A DNA stretch of 43,149 nt from an uncultured Clostridia bacterium (GTDB lineage: Bacteria > Bacillota > Clostridia > Oscillospirales > Oscillospiraceae): the NCBI GenBank assembly GCA_946412355.1, contig CAMKGX010000012.1:1-43149 (forward strand), read 5' to 3'. Positions 25,902-34,658 of this stretch are shown piece after piece. The notes beneath the pieces are model-generated. The model made no database searches, was not told the origin of the DNA, and worked only from the letters and a program-made list of their open reading frames with translations. Every line of letters starts with the position of its first letter. Within the stretch, counting starts at the first letter, position 1. Both the position numbers and the translations under genes were made by a program.

Positions 25902-26645
25902 ATGGAAAATATCACCAGCCGGGCCAACCCCCTGCTGACGCACATGAAAAAGCTGGCCGCCGACGGCGCCTACCGCCGCCAGAGCGGGGAGTTCCTCTGC
26001 GACAGCCCCAAGCTGCTTGCCGAGGCCCTGGCCTTCCACGCCCCCATCACCGCGGTGGTCAGCACCACCGGTGTTACGGTGGAGGGCGCCCGCTGCGCCA
26101 CCGTCCCGGAGGATGTGATGGCCTCCGTCAGCCCTATGAAGACGCCCCAGGGCGTGATTTTCACCGTGAAGCTGCCTGCCCTCACGCCGCCGGAAGCCCT
26201 TTCCCCGGGCCGCTATGTGGCCCTGGACGGCGTCCAGGACCCGGGCAACGTGGGCACCGTGCTGCGCACGCTGGACGCCTTTGACGGCGACGGCCTCCTA
26301 CTGCTGCCCGGCTGCGCCGACCCTTTCAGCCCCAAGACCGTTCGGGCCTCCATGGGCGCCGTGTTCCGCCGCCCGGTGTGGACGCTGTCTGTGGCGGCGC
26401 TGGCCGCCCTGGCGGAGAAAAGCGGCCTGCCCCTGTACGGCGCCGCCCTCCGCAGCGACACCGTGGACGCCCGGGAGGTGGATTTGCGCCGCTGCATCAT
26501 GGCCATCGGCAGCGAGGGCCGGGGCCTCAGCGACGCTGTGCTGGCCCTGTGCCGCCCCACGGTGCGCATCCCCATGTCGCCCCGCTGCGAATCGCTGAAC
26601 GCCGCCGTGGCCGCCTCCGTGCTGCTGTGGGAGGGCTACCGATGA
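25902..26645 (+). CDS. SpoU/TrmH-family RNA 2'-O-methyltransferase
   Basis: A 247-aa SPOUT methyltransferase. The N-terminal ~100 residues form the substrate-binding L30e-like domain (SGEFLCDSPKLLAEAL…). The knot domain shows motif 1 DGVQDPGNVGTVLRT, motif 2 AIGSEGRGLSD and motif 3 RIPMSPRCESLNAAVAAS. Closest to the RlmB/YsgA-like group that methylates rRNA ribose; which nucleotide is modified cannot be said. GGGGGAG precedes the ATG, and the stop overlaps the dprA start (ATGA). Confidence 0.9.
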   Translation: MENITSRANPLLTHMKKLAADGAYRRQSGEFLCDSPKLLAEALAFHAPITAVVSTTGVTVEGARCATVPEDVMASVSPMKTPQGVIFTVKLPALTPPEALSPGRYVALDGVQDPGNVGTVLRTLDAFDGDGLLLLPGCADPFSPKTVRASMGAVFRRPVWTLSVAALAALAEKSGLPLYGAALRSDTVDAREVDLRRCIMAIGSEGRGLSDAVLALCRPTVRIPMSPRCESLNAAVAASVLLWEGYR

Positions 26646-27814
26646 GCGACGTGCGCTACTGGATCTGGCTGGCCACCCTGCCCGGCCTCACCGACCGCCA
26701 GCGCTGGCAACTTTTGGAGAAATGGCAGACGCCCCGGGCGGTGTACGACCGCAGCGTGGAGGAGATTGCCGCCGCGGCATCGCTGCGGCCCAGCCAGCGC
26801 AATAAGCTAAAGAAAACGCCTCTTTCCGCGGCGGAGGGTATGTTGGCCCGCTGCCGTGAGAAACATATCTTTGTCCTGCCCTTCGACGACCCCTGCTATC
26901 CCCGCCGCCTGGCGGACATCTTTGCCCCACCCCTGGTGCTGTACGGCCTGGGGCAGCGGCGGCAGCTGGATGACGAGGCCGCCGTGGCGGTGGTGGGCAC
27001 CCGGCAAGCCTCCCCTTACGGCGTCCGCATGGCGGAGCGCATGGGCGGCGACCTGGCGGCCCTGGGCCTTACGGTGGTGTCCGGCATGGCCAAGGGCATC
27101 GACGGCTGCGCCCTGTGGGGCGCTCTCCGCGCCGGGGGCTACGCCGTGGCCGTGTTGGGCAGCGGTGTGGACGTGGTGTACCCGGCGGAGAATCGGGCGC
27201 TGTATGACGAGCTGTGCCGCCATGGCACGGTGCTGTCCGCCTACCCGCCCGGCACCAAACCCGACCGCTGGCACTTCCCGGAGCGCAACCGCATCATCAG
27301 CGGCGTGTCATTGGGCACGCTGGTGGTGGAGGCCCCGGCGGGCCATTCCGGGGCACTTCTTACGGCGGACCACGCCGCCGAGCAGGGCCGTGACGTGTTC
27401 GCCCTCCCCGGCTCGGTGGAGAACGACGCCTCCGCCGGCTGTCTGGAGCTGCTGCGCCAGGGGGCGCTGCTGGCCTCCTCGGCAGAGGACGTGGCGGCGG
27501 TGTACCGCTACCGCTTCCCCCATAAAATCAAATCCGCCCTGCCCCGGCGCAAAGCCGCCCCGGCGGAGGGAAAGCCCGTCCCCCAAGGTGTCCCGGCAGA
27601 GGAGCGGCCCTACGCCCCCGACCCCGGCCTGACGGCGCCCCAGCAGGCCATTTTGCGCGCCCTCAGCCCCGCCGAGCCCCGGCTTATGGACGAGGTGGCG
27701 GTGGCCACGGGCCTGCCCGTCACGGCGGTGATGGCGGAACTGACCATGCTGGAAATCGACGGCTATGTGATAAAGCAAGGCGCCCAGAGCTACCTCCGGG
27801 CCGACAACCAATAA
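26642..27814 (+). CDS. dprA: DNA processing protein DprA
   Basis: A 390-aa protein beginning at ATG 26642 within the ATGA overlap. N-terminal SAM-like region (residues ~1-75), Rossmann fold with VAVVGTRQASPYG, VSGMAKGIDG, AVLGSGVDVVYP, and FPERNRIISGVS, and a C-terminal winged-helix domain (about 325-385). DprA loads RecA on incoming single-stranded DNA during natural transformation. Its presence beside topA is the usual Bacillota arrangement and does not itself prove competence. Confidence 0.94.
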   Translation: MSDVRYWIWLATLPGLTDRQRWQLLEKWQTPRAVYDRSVEEIAAAASLRPSQRNKLKKTPLSAAEGMLARCREKHIFVLPFDDPCYPRRLADIFAPPLVLYGLGQRRQLDDEAAVAVVGTRQASPYGVRMAERMGGDLAALGLTVVSGMAKGIDGCALWGALRAGGYAVAVLGSGVDVVYPAENRALYDELCRHGTVLSAYPPGTKPDRWHFPERNRIISGVSLGTLVVEAPAGHSGALLTADHAAEQGRDVFALPGSVENDASAGCLELLRQGALLASSAEDVAAVYRYRFPHKIKSALPRRKAAPAEGKPVPQGVPAEERPYAPDPGLTAPQQAILRALSPAEPRLMDEVAVATGLPVTAVMAELTMLEIDGYVIKQGAQSYLRADNQ

Positions 27815-27841
27815 AATCGTCAATAAGGAGTATTGACCGAT

Positions 27842-30175
27842 ATGAGTAAGAAGAAAAACCTGGTCATCGTGGAGTCCCCCGCCAAGGCCAAGACCATTGG
27901 CAAATACCTGGGCCCGGACTATCAGGTGAAGGCCTGTATGGGCCACCTGCGTGACCTGCCCAAGAGCACCATCGGCGTGGACATCGACCACGATTTCCAG
28001 CCGGACTACCGCCCCATCCGGGGCAAGGAGGAGCTGATTCGGGAGCTGAAGCAAAGCGCCGACAGCGCCCAGGCCGTGTATCTGGCCACCGACCCGGACC
28101 GTGAGGGCGAGGCCATCTCCTGGCATTTGCAGCATCTGCTGAACCTGGACGAGAGCAAGACCCACCGGGTCACCTTCAACGAAATCACCCAGCGGGTGGT
28201 CACCGAATCCATTCAGCACCCCCGGGCCATCGACGTGAACCTGGTGGACGCCCAGCAGGCCCGCCGCATTCTGGACCGGGTGGTGGGCTATCAGATTTCC
28301 CCCATCATGTGGCGGAAGATTCGCCGCGGCCTGTCCGCAGGCCGCGTCCAGTCCGTGGCCGCCCGGATGGTGGACGACCGTGACCGGGAGATTGCCGCCT
28401 TCCAGCCCCAGGAGTACTGGACGCTGGACGCCAAATTGCGCACCGCCCCGGGGGCCGACTTCCTGGCCCACTATTACGGCAAAAACGGCAAGAAGGCCGA
28501 CATCCCCACCGAGGCGGCGGTGGAGGCCATCATCGCCCAGGTGGAAAAGGAGACCTTTACCGTCACCTCCGTCAAGCGCAGCGACAAGCAGCGCTCCCCG
28601 GCCCCTCCCTTCACCACCTCCACCATGCAGCAGGAGGCCAGCCGCAAGCTGAACATGACCCCCCGCCGCACCATGGCCATCGCCCAGCAGCTCTATGAGG
28701 GCGTGGACGTCACCGGCGTGGGCACCGTGGGCCTTATCACCTATATGCGTACCGACTCCCTGCGGATCTCCCAGGAGGCCCAGCGTGACGCCGCCGCCTT
28801 CATCCGCAGCCATTACGGCGCCGATTACTGCCCCGACAAATTCCGCCAGTACAAGGCCAAGGCCGGGGCCCAGGACGCCCACGAGGCCATCCGCCCCAGC
28901 GACGTGGCGCTGACCCCCGAGCAGCTCAAGAGCGACCTGACGCCGGAGCAGTACCGGCTCTACCGCCTGATTTGGAGCCGCTTTCTGGCCAGCCAGATGG
29001 CCAACGCCATCTATGACAGCGTCAGCGTGGAGATCACCGCCGGTGACCACAGCTTCCGCAACAGCGCCAGCAAATTGAAGTTCGCCGGCCATACCGCCGT
29101 CTACGAGGAGGGCCGGGACGAGGACAAGGAGGAGAAGGACTCCGCCCTGCCCGACCTGCACCAGGGCGACACCGTGTCCCTCCGGGGCTTCGACCGGGCC
29201 CAGCACTTCACCCAGCCCCCCGCCCACTACACCGAGGCCACCCTCATCCGGGCCATGGAGGAGCAGGGCATCGGCCGCCCCTCCACCTACGCCCCCACCG
29301 TGTCCACCATTCTGGACCGCAACTACGTGAAAAAGGACGGCAAGTACCTGGTGGAGACCAACCTGGGCCACGCCGTCACCCAGTGGATGAAGCAGTTTTT
29401 TGCCGACATCGCCGACACCGGCTTCACCGCCGACATGGAGAAGCGGCTGGACGATGTGGAGGAGGGCAAGGCCGCCTGGAAAACGGTGCTCCATGACTTC
29501 TACGGCCCCTTTGCCGACAACCTGACCCACGCCCAGGACAGCGAGTACGTGAAGATTCCCGACACCGTCAGCGAGGAGACCTGCCCCGTCTGCGGACGGA
29601 ACCTGGTGGAGCGGGAGGGCCGCTTCGGCCCCTTCCTGGCCTGCCCCGGCTACCCCGACTGCACCTTCACCATGCCCCTGGTGGTCCAGATGCCCGGCCG
29701 CTGCCCCAAGTGCGGCGGACGGCTGATGAAGCGCACCGGTACCTCCAAGACCTCCGGCAAGCAGTACACCTACTACTGCTGCGAGTTTACCGGCAGTAAG
29801 AACACCGAGCGCACCTGCGACTTTATGACCTGGGACGTGCCCGTGAAGGACGACTGCCCCCACTGCGGCAACACCATGTTCAAAAAGGCGGGCCGGGGCT
29901 TCAACCGCCCCTTCTGCATCAACCCCGCCTGCGATAACTTCCTGCCCGAGGAGAAGCGGGGCTACCACCGCCGCGCCGCCGCCGAGGGGGAGGCCCCTGC
30001 CGAGGAAAAGGCGGTGAAAAAGGCGGCTGCCAAAAAGCCCACCGCCAAAAAGCCCACCGCCAAAAAGACAACGGCAAAGAAGACGGCAGCCAAAAAGACA
30101 ACTGCCAAAAAGACCGCGGCGAAAAAGCCCGCCGCCAGGAAAACCACCGCAAAAACCACCGCCAAGAAGGATTAA
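27842..30175 (+). CDS. topA: DNA topoisomerase I with lysine/alanine-rich tail
   Basis: A 777-aa type IA topoisomerase that relaxes negative supercoils. ATG 27842 is used, 11 bases after AAGGAG (a TTG at 27833 is too close). TOPRIM domain: VESPAKAKTIGKYLG (residues 10-24) and ATDPDREGEA (82-91). Catalytic tyrosine Y301 is in GLITYMRTDS. Three C-terminal zinc ribbons follow, beginning CPVCGRN, CPKCGGR and CPHCGN. The last ~55 residues are a low-complexity run of AKKPT/AKKTA units (about 725-777), like histone H1 or actinobacterial TopA tails, which can increase DNA affinity and processivity. Confidence 0.96.
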   Translation: MSKKKNLVIVESPAKAKTIGKYLGPDYQVKACMGHLRDLPKSTIGVDIDHDFQPDYRPIRGKEELIRELKQSADSAQAVYLATDPDREGEAISWHLQHLLNLDESKTHRVTFNEITQRVVTESIQHPRAIDVNLVDAQQARRILDRVVGYQISPIMWRKIRRGLSAGRVQSVAARMVDDRDREIAAFQPQEYWTLDAKLRTAPGADFLAHYYGKNGKKADIPTEAAVEAIIAQVEKETFTVTSVKRSDKQRSPAPPFTTSTMQQEASRKLNMTPRRTMAIAQQLYEGVDVTGVGTVGLITYMRTDSLRISQEAQRDAAAFIRSHYGADYCPDKFRQYKAKAGAQDAHEAIRPSDVALTPEQLKSDLTPEQYRLYRLIWSRFLASQMANAIYDSVSVEITAGDHSFRNSASKLKFAGHTAVYEEGRDEDKEEKDSALPDLHQGDTVSLRGFDRAQHFTQPPAHYTEATLIRAMEEQGIGRPSTYAPTVSTILDRNYVKKDGKYLVETNLGHAVTQWMKQFFADIADTGFTADMEKRLDDVEEGKAAWKTVLHDFYGPFADNLTHAQDSEYVKIPDTVSEETCPVCGRNLVEREGRFGPFLACPGYPDCTFTMPLVVQMPGRCPKCGGRLMKRTGTSKTSGKQYTYYCCEFTGSKNTERTCDFMTWDVPVKDDCPHCGNTMFKKAGRGFNRPFCINPACDNFLPEEKRGYHRRAAAEGEAPAEEKAVKKAAAKKPTAKKPTAKKTTAKKTAAKKTTAKKTAAKKPAARKTTAKTTAKKD

Positions 30176-30178
30176 ACC

Positions 30179-31507
30179 ATGATTGAAGTAACCGTCATCG
30201 GCGCGGGCCTGGCCGGCAGCGAATGTGCCTGGCAGCTGGCCCAGCGGGGCATCCACGTCCATCTGCGGGAGATGAAGCCCCAGAAGGCCACCCCCGCCCA
30301 CGTCACCCCCTATTTTGCAGAGCTGTGCTGCTCCAACTCCCTGCGCTCGGACCAGCTGGAGAACGCGGTGGGCCTTTTGAAGGAGGAGCTGCGCCGTTTA
30401 GGCAGCCTCATTCTCCGCTGCGCCGACGCCACCCGGGTCCCCGCCGGCGGTGCCCTGGCGGTGGATCGCCACGGCTTTGCCCGGATGGTCACCGAGGCCA
30501 TCCGCTCCCACCCCAACATTACCGTGGAGGAGGGGGAGGTGACGGAGATTCCGGAGGGAGAGGTGGTCATCGCCTCCGGCCCCCTGACTTCCGACGCCCT
30601 GGCGGAACAGATCGCCGCCCTCACCGGCCAGGCCGACGGCCTCCATTTCTACGATGCCGCCGCCCCCCTGGTGGCCTTCGACAGCGTGGATATGTCCAGC
30701 GCCTATTTCGCCTCCCGCTACGACCGGGGCACCCCCGACTACATCAACTGCCCCATGGATAAAGAGCAGTACACCGCCTTTTGGCAGGCCCTCACCACCG
30801 CCCAGGAGGCGGAGGTCCACGGCTTTGATGACGGCGGCGTGTTCGAGGGCTGCATGCCGGTGGAGGTCATGGCCCGCCGGGGCGAGGACACCCTCCGCTT
30901 CGGCCCCCTGAAGCCCAAGGGCCTGCCCGACCCCAAGACCGGCCGGGACCCCTACGCCGTGGTGCAGCTGCGCAAGGACAACGCCGACGGCTCCATCTAC
31001 AATCTGGTGGGCTTCCAGACCCATCTGAAATGGCCGGAGCAGCGCCGGGTGTTCACCATGATTCCCGCCCTCCACGACGCCCAGTTCCTGCGCTACGGCG
31101 TCATGCACCGCAACACCTATCTGGACTCCCCCCGCTTGCTGGACCGCTACTACCGGCTGAAAGCCGACCCCCGCATCGCCTTTGCCGGCCAGATGACCGG
31201 CGTGGAGGGGTATGTGGAGTCCTGCGCCAGCGGCTTCCTGGTGGGCGTGGAGACAGCCCGCCGCCTGCTGGGCGAGGCCCCCATCGACTTCCCCCAGACC
31301 ACCGCCATCGGCGCCCTGGGCCTGTACGTCAGCAATGAGACGGTGACCGCCTTCCAGCCCATGAACATCAATTTCGGCATCATCCCCCCGCTGGACCACC
31401 GGGTCAAGGGCAAGCGCAACAAGAACGCGGAGATTTCCGCCCGCTCCCTGGCCGTCATCGACCAGATGCGCGACGCCGTCCTGGGGGATGTGACCGCCCA
31501 CACTTGA
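30179..31507 (+). CDS. trmFO: tRNA (m5U54) methyltransferase TrmFO
   Basis: A 442-aa flavoprotein that makes ribothymidine at position 54 of tRNA with methylenetetrahydrofolate as carbon donor. FAD-binding motif VTVIGAGLAGSECAWQLA at residues 4-21; ELCCSNSLRSDQLENAVG with the catalytic Cys; TGVEGYVESCASG near the C-terminus. Starts 3 bases after the topA stop and uses a ribosome site inside the topA end (AAGAAGGA), so the two are co-transcribed. Confidence 0.95.
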   Translation: MIEVTVIGAGLAGSECAWQLAQRGIHVHLREMKPQKATPAHVTPYFAELCCSNSLRSDQLENAVGLLKEELRRLGSLILRCADATRVPAGGALAVDRHGFARMVTEAIRSHPNITVEEGEVTEIPEGEVVIASGPLTSDALAEQIAALTGQADGLHFYDAAAPLVAFDSVDMSSAYFASRYDRGTPDYINCPMDKEQYTAFWQALTTAQEAEVHGFDDGGVFEGCMPVEVMARRGEDTLRFGPLKPKGLPDPKTGRDPYAVVQLRKDNADGSIYNLVGFQTHLKWPEQRRVFTMIPALHDAQFLRYGVMHRNTYLDSPRLLDRYYRLKADPRIAFAGQMTGVEGYVESCASGFLVGVETARRLLGEAPIDFPQTTAIGALGLYVSNETVTAFQPMNINFGIIPPLDHRVKGKRNKNAEISARSLAVIDQMRDAVLGDVTAHT

Positions 31508-31525
31508 GAGAAAGAAAGTGACCCC

Positions 31526-32557
31526 ATGAAGATCATCATAGACGCCATGGGCGGCGACAACGCCCCCCTGGAAATCGTCAAAGGCGCCTTAAGCGCCCAA
31601 AAGCGCTTCGGCGTGGATATCGTTCTCACCGGTGATGAAGACGCCATCCGGGATGCCGCCCGCGCCTGCGGATATGACGCCCTGCCCACCAATGTCACCA
31701 TCGTCCCCACCACGGAGACGGTGGACATGTGCGACGACCCCAGCACCGTGTTCCGCCGCAAGAAGGACACCTCCATGGGCGTGGGCCTTACCATGCTCCG
31801 GGAGGGGGAGGGTGACGCCCTGGTCAGCGCCGGGTCCACCGGCGCCCTGCTCACCGGCGCCACGCTGATTACCAAGCGCATCCGGGGCATCCGCCGGGCC
31901 GCCATGGCCCCCGTCATCCCCACCACCACGGGCAGCGCCGTGCTCATCGACTGCGGCGCCAACGCCGAGTGTACCCCCGAGTACCTGCTGCAGTTTGCCT
32001 ATCTGGGCAACTTTTACGCCAAGCGGGTGCTGGGCGTGGCGGAGCCCCGGGTGGGCCTGCTGAACATCGGCAGCGAGGACAGCAAGGGCACCGCGCTGCA
32101 AAAGGAGACCCTGGCCCTGCTGAAAAAAGCCGACGCCGACGGCCATCTCCGCTTCATCGGCAACATTGAGGCCAAGGAGGCCATCAAGGGCGGCTGCGAC
32201 GTCATCGTCTGCGACGGCTTCTCCGGCAACGTGCTGCTGAAAACCATGGAGGGCGTGGGCAGCTTCGCTGGCACGGCCCTGAAAAATATCTTCAAGAAAA
32301 ACCTGCTCACCAAGCTGGCGGCGGCCCTGGTGCTGCCTGGCCTCAACGACTTCAAAGCCAGGCTGGACCCCAACAAGGTGGGGGGCACCGCCTTCATCGG
32401 CATATCGAAGCCCGTCATCAAGGCCCACGGCGCCTCCAACGCCGAGGCCGTCGAGAACGCGGTGGGCCAGGCGGCGGCCTTTGCCCGCAGCGGTCTCATC
32501 GCCGACATCGAGGCCAACGTGGAGCTGATGCGCGTAGGCGCCGCGGCGGAGGAATAA
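31526..32557 (+). CDS. plsX: Phosphate acyltransferase PlsX
   Basis: A 343-aa enzyme forming acyl-phosphate from acyl-ACP for phospholipid synthesis. Begins IIIDAMGGDNAPLEIVKGAL, and contains SAGSTGALL, RPAM-like RRAAMAPVIPT, LIDCGAN and CDGFSGNVLLKTMEG. It lies 18 bases after trmFO with a weak ribosome site (AGAAAG) and is followed by acpP, its substrate carrier. Confidence 0.95.
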   Translation: MKIIIDAMGGDNAPLEIVKGALSAQKRFGVDIVLTGDEDAIRDAARACGYDALPTNVTIVPTTETVDMCDDPSTVFRRKKDTSMGVGLTMLREGEGDALVSAGSTGALLTGATLITKRIRGIRRAAMAPVIPTTTGSAVLIDCGANAECTPEYLLQFAYLGNFYAKRVLGVAEPRVGLLNIGSEDSKGTALQKETLALLKKADADGHLRFIGNIEAKEAIKGGCDVIVCDGFSGNVLLKTMEGVGSFAGTALKNIFKKNLLTKLAAALVLPGLNDFKARLDPNKVGGTAFIGISKPVIKAHGASNAEAVENAVGQAAAFARSGLIADIEANVELMRVGAAAEE

Positions 32558-32573
32558 ATTTCCCCAAAAGGTA

Positions 32574-32602
32574 TTGACAGCCATGGCGTAATGCCGTATT
32601 AT
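32574..32602 (+). promoter_or_regulatory. Sigma-A promoter for acpP
   Basis: TTGACA at 32574-32579, 17-bp spacer, TATTAT at 32597-32602. Combined with the terminator behind acpP it makes acpP a separately transcribed, probably abundant, message. Confidence 0.85.
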
Positions 32603-32638
32603 TTCGGAAGTAAACAGGGTGAAAGGAGGAGATACCTC

Positions 32639-32884
32639 ATGACCAAGGAGGAAATCTTCGATACGATGCGTCAGCTTATCGCTGAGCAGTTTGCCATTGA
32701 CGAGGACGAGATCCGCATGGACAGCTCTTTCGTGGACGATCTGGGTGCCGACAGTGTGGACCTGGTGGAGCTGGTGATGGCGATGGAAGAGGAATTTGAA
32801 ATCGGCGAGATCCGCGAGGAGGAGCTGCAGGGCCTGCGCACCGTGGGCGACTGCGTCAACTACCTGGCGAGCAAGCTGGACTGA
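32639..32884 (+). CDS. acpP: Acyl carrier protein
   Basis: An 81-aa acidic protein from ATG 32639 behind AAAGGAGGAG; an upstream in-frame ATG at 32591 falls in the promoter. GADSVDLVEL carries the phosphopantetheine-attachment serine S39. Carries fatty-acid intermediates; neighbours plsX and rnc are its common companions. Confidence 0.95.
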   Translation: MTKEEIFDTMRQLIAEQFAIDEDEIRMDSSFVDDLGADSVDLVELVMAMEEEFEIGEIREEELQGLRTVGDCVNYLASKLD

Positions 32885-32894
32885 TTTTACAGTT

Positions 32895-32936
32895 GAAAAA
32901 AGGTACCACACGGCTTATCGTGTGGTTCCTTTTTTC
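32895..32936 (+). terminator. Intrinsic terminator between acpP and rnc
   Basis: GAAAAAAGG-T-ACCACACG, loop GCTTAT, CGTGTGGT-T-CCTTTTTTC. A long stem with A and T tracts on its sides, usable in both directions. Some read-through must supply rnc, for which no separate promoter is evident. Confidence 0.9.
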
Positions 32937-32956
32937 AGCCGTGGAGAGGAAACATT

Positions 32957-33646
32957 ATGCGAGAGCTTTCTGCACTGGAAGAAAAATTAGGCTATCATTT
33001 TCACAACATCGACCTGCTGCAGCGGGCCATGTATCACAGCTCTTATGCCAACGAGCACCGCGCCTCAGGCGTCAGCAGCAACGAGCGGCTGGAGTTTTTG
33101 GGCGACGCCGTGCTGGGCCTGGTCAGCGCCGACTTTCTGTTTCGCCGCCATGCCGACCTGCCCGAGGGGGAGCTGACCCGCATCCGGGCGGCCCTGGTGT
33201 GCGAGGAGAGCCTGCACCGGGTGGCCCTGGATTTGGACCTGGGCCGGTATCTCATGCTGGGCAAGGGCGAGGAGGCCGGCGGCGGCCGTGAGCGCCCCAG
33301 TATCCTGGCCGACGCGGTGGAGTCCGTGCTGGCGGCGGTGTACCTGGACGGCGGCATGGACAGCGCCTCCGCCCTCATCCACCGGGTGCTGCTGGACCGT
33401 GACGTGGAGCACCAGGCCGTGGTGGCCCGCCGGGACAGCAAGACCGTGCTGCAGGAGATCGTGCAGCGCACCCCCAACCAGAAGCTGACCTACGAGCTGG
33501 TGGACGCCTCCGGCCCCGACCACGCCAAGGAGTTCACCATGGAGGTGCTGCTCAACGGCGCTCCCATCGGCCGGGGCACCGGCCACAGCAAAAAGGAGGC
33601 GGAGCAGTCCGCCGCCCATGCCGCCCTGGCGGCCATGGGAGAATAA
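32957..33646 (+). CDS. rnc: Ribonuclease III
   Basis: A 229-aa double-stranded-RNA endonuclease. Signature NERLEFLGDAVLGL (residues 42-55); the second catalytic cluster DAVESVLAAVYLDGG is present; the C-terminal dsRNA-binding domain (about 155-228) ends with GTGHSKKEAEQSAAHAALAA. Processes rRNA precursors and other duplex RNA; it would also act on long hairpins such as those in the mobile element. Confidence 0.96.
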   Translation: MRELSALEEKLGYHFHNIDLLQRAMYHSSYANEHRASGVSSNERLEFLGDAVLGLVSADFLFRRHADLPEGELTRIRAALVCEESLHRVALDLDLGRYLMLGKGEEAGGGRERPSILADAVESVLAAVYLDGGMDSASALIHRVLLDRDVEHQAVVARRDSKTVLQEIVQRTPNQKLTYELVDASGPDHAKEFTMEVLLNGAPIGRGTGHSKKEAEQSAAHAALAAMGE

Positions 33647-33659
33647 CAGTATACGGCAT

Positions 33660-33691
33660 CGCCGCCCTTCGGCAGAGGGGCGGCGTGTTTT
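33660..33691 (+). terminator. Intrinsic terminator after rnc
   Basis: CGCCGCCC…GGGCGGCG (8 bp) with a 10-base loop, followed by TGTTTTCT. Confidence 0.8.
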
Positions 33692-33733
33692 CTGCCCAAT
33701 CTGTCCCAGGTTTCCATAACACCAAAATAATAG

Positions 33734-33763
33734 TTGGCATTTTCTCCGGGAGTATGGTATACT
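33734..33763 (+). promoter_or_regulatory. Promoter for uppP-ftsK
   Basis: TTGGCA at 33734-33739, 18-bp spacer, TATACT at 33758-33763 with TGG extended -10. Confidence 0.78.
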
Positions 33764-33821
33764 CTGGATAATATGGAGACTTATGTGCGGCGCAGCGCCG
33801 CCGGGAAAGGGAGGATAAAGT

Positions 33822-34649
33822 ATGAATCTGTTTACCTCGCTGCTGCTGGGCATCATCCAGGGCCTGGCGGAGTTTCTGCCCATATCCAGCTCCGGCCACC
33901 TGGCCCTGGCCCAGCACCTGCTGGGCGTCAACACGGAGGTGCCTGCCTTCTTCGACGTGCTGCTGCACCTGGGCACCCTGCTGGCAGTGCTGGTGGCCTA
34001 CTGGGGCGACGTGGTGGAGATTGTGCAGGAGTTTTTCCGCGGTGTGGGCGACGTCGTCCACGGCACCACCCCCACCCCCGTGCCTCCCGCCCGGCGGATG
34101 ATTTTGCTGATCATCGTGGGCACGCTGCCCCTGTTCGCCATCCTGCCCATCCATAAGAAGGTGCAGGCCCTGGGGGACAGCATGGTGTTCATCGGCATGG
34201 CCCTGGTGGTCACCGGCTTTTTGCTGTTCGCCTGCGACCTGGTGCACCGGGGCCACAAGACGGAGCGCAGCGCCACGCTGCTGGACGCCCTGCTGGTGGG
34301 CGTGGGCCAGGCCCTGGCCACCATGCCCGGCGTCTCCCGCAGCGGCATGACCATCTCCGCCGGCTGCTTCCTGGGCTTCGAGCGCAGCTTCGCCGTCCGG
34401 TTTTCCTTCCTGCTCAGCATCCCGGCGGTGCTGGGGGCCAACATTTTGAGCCTGAAGGACGCCCTGGAAGCCGGGGTGGACTGGGCCGCCGTGCCGGTAT
34501 ATCTGGCGGGCGTGGTGGCCTCCGCCGTGGTGGGCTACGCCTGCATCCGTTTGCTGAAGCTCATCGCCCAAAAGGGCCGCTTCGGCGGCTTTGCCTACTA
34601 CTGCTGGGCCGTGGGCTTGCTGATACTGCTTTTGAACCTGTTTCGATAA
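33822..34649 (+). CDS. uppP: Undecaprenyl-diphosphatase (BacA/UppP)
   Basis: A 275-aa membrane enzyme that recycles the C55 lipid carrier of cell-wall synthesis and confers basal bacitracin tolerance. GLAEFLPISSSGHL (residues 14-27) and PGVSRSGMTIS form the active site; about eight hydrophobic segments. GGGAGG precedes the ATG. ftsK starts 9 bases after the stop. Confidence 0.95.
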   Translation: MNLFTSLLLGIIQGLAEFLPISSSGHLALAQHLLGVNTEVPAFFDVLLHLGTLLAVLVAYWGDVVEIVQEFFRGVGDVVHGTTPTPVPPARRMILLIIVGTLPLFAILPIHKKVQALGDSMVFIGMALVVTGFLLFACDLVHRGHKTERSATLLDALLVGVGQALATMPGVSRSGMTISAGCFLGFERSFAVRFSFLLSIPAVLGANILSLKDALEAGVDWAAVPVYLAGVVASAVVGYACIRLLKLIAQKGRFGGFAYYCWAVGLLILLLNLFR

Positions 34650-34658
34650 GAGGTAATT

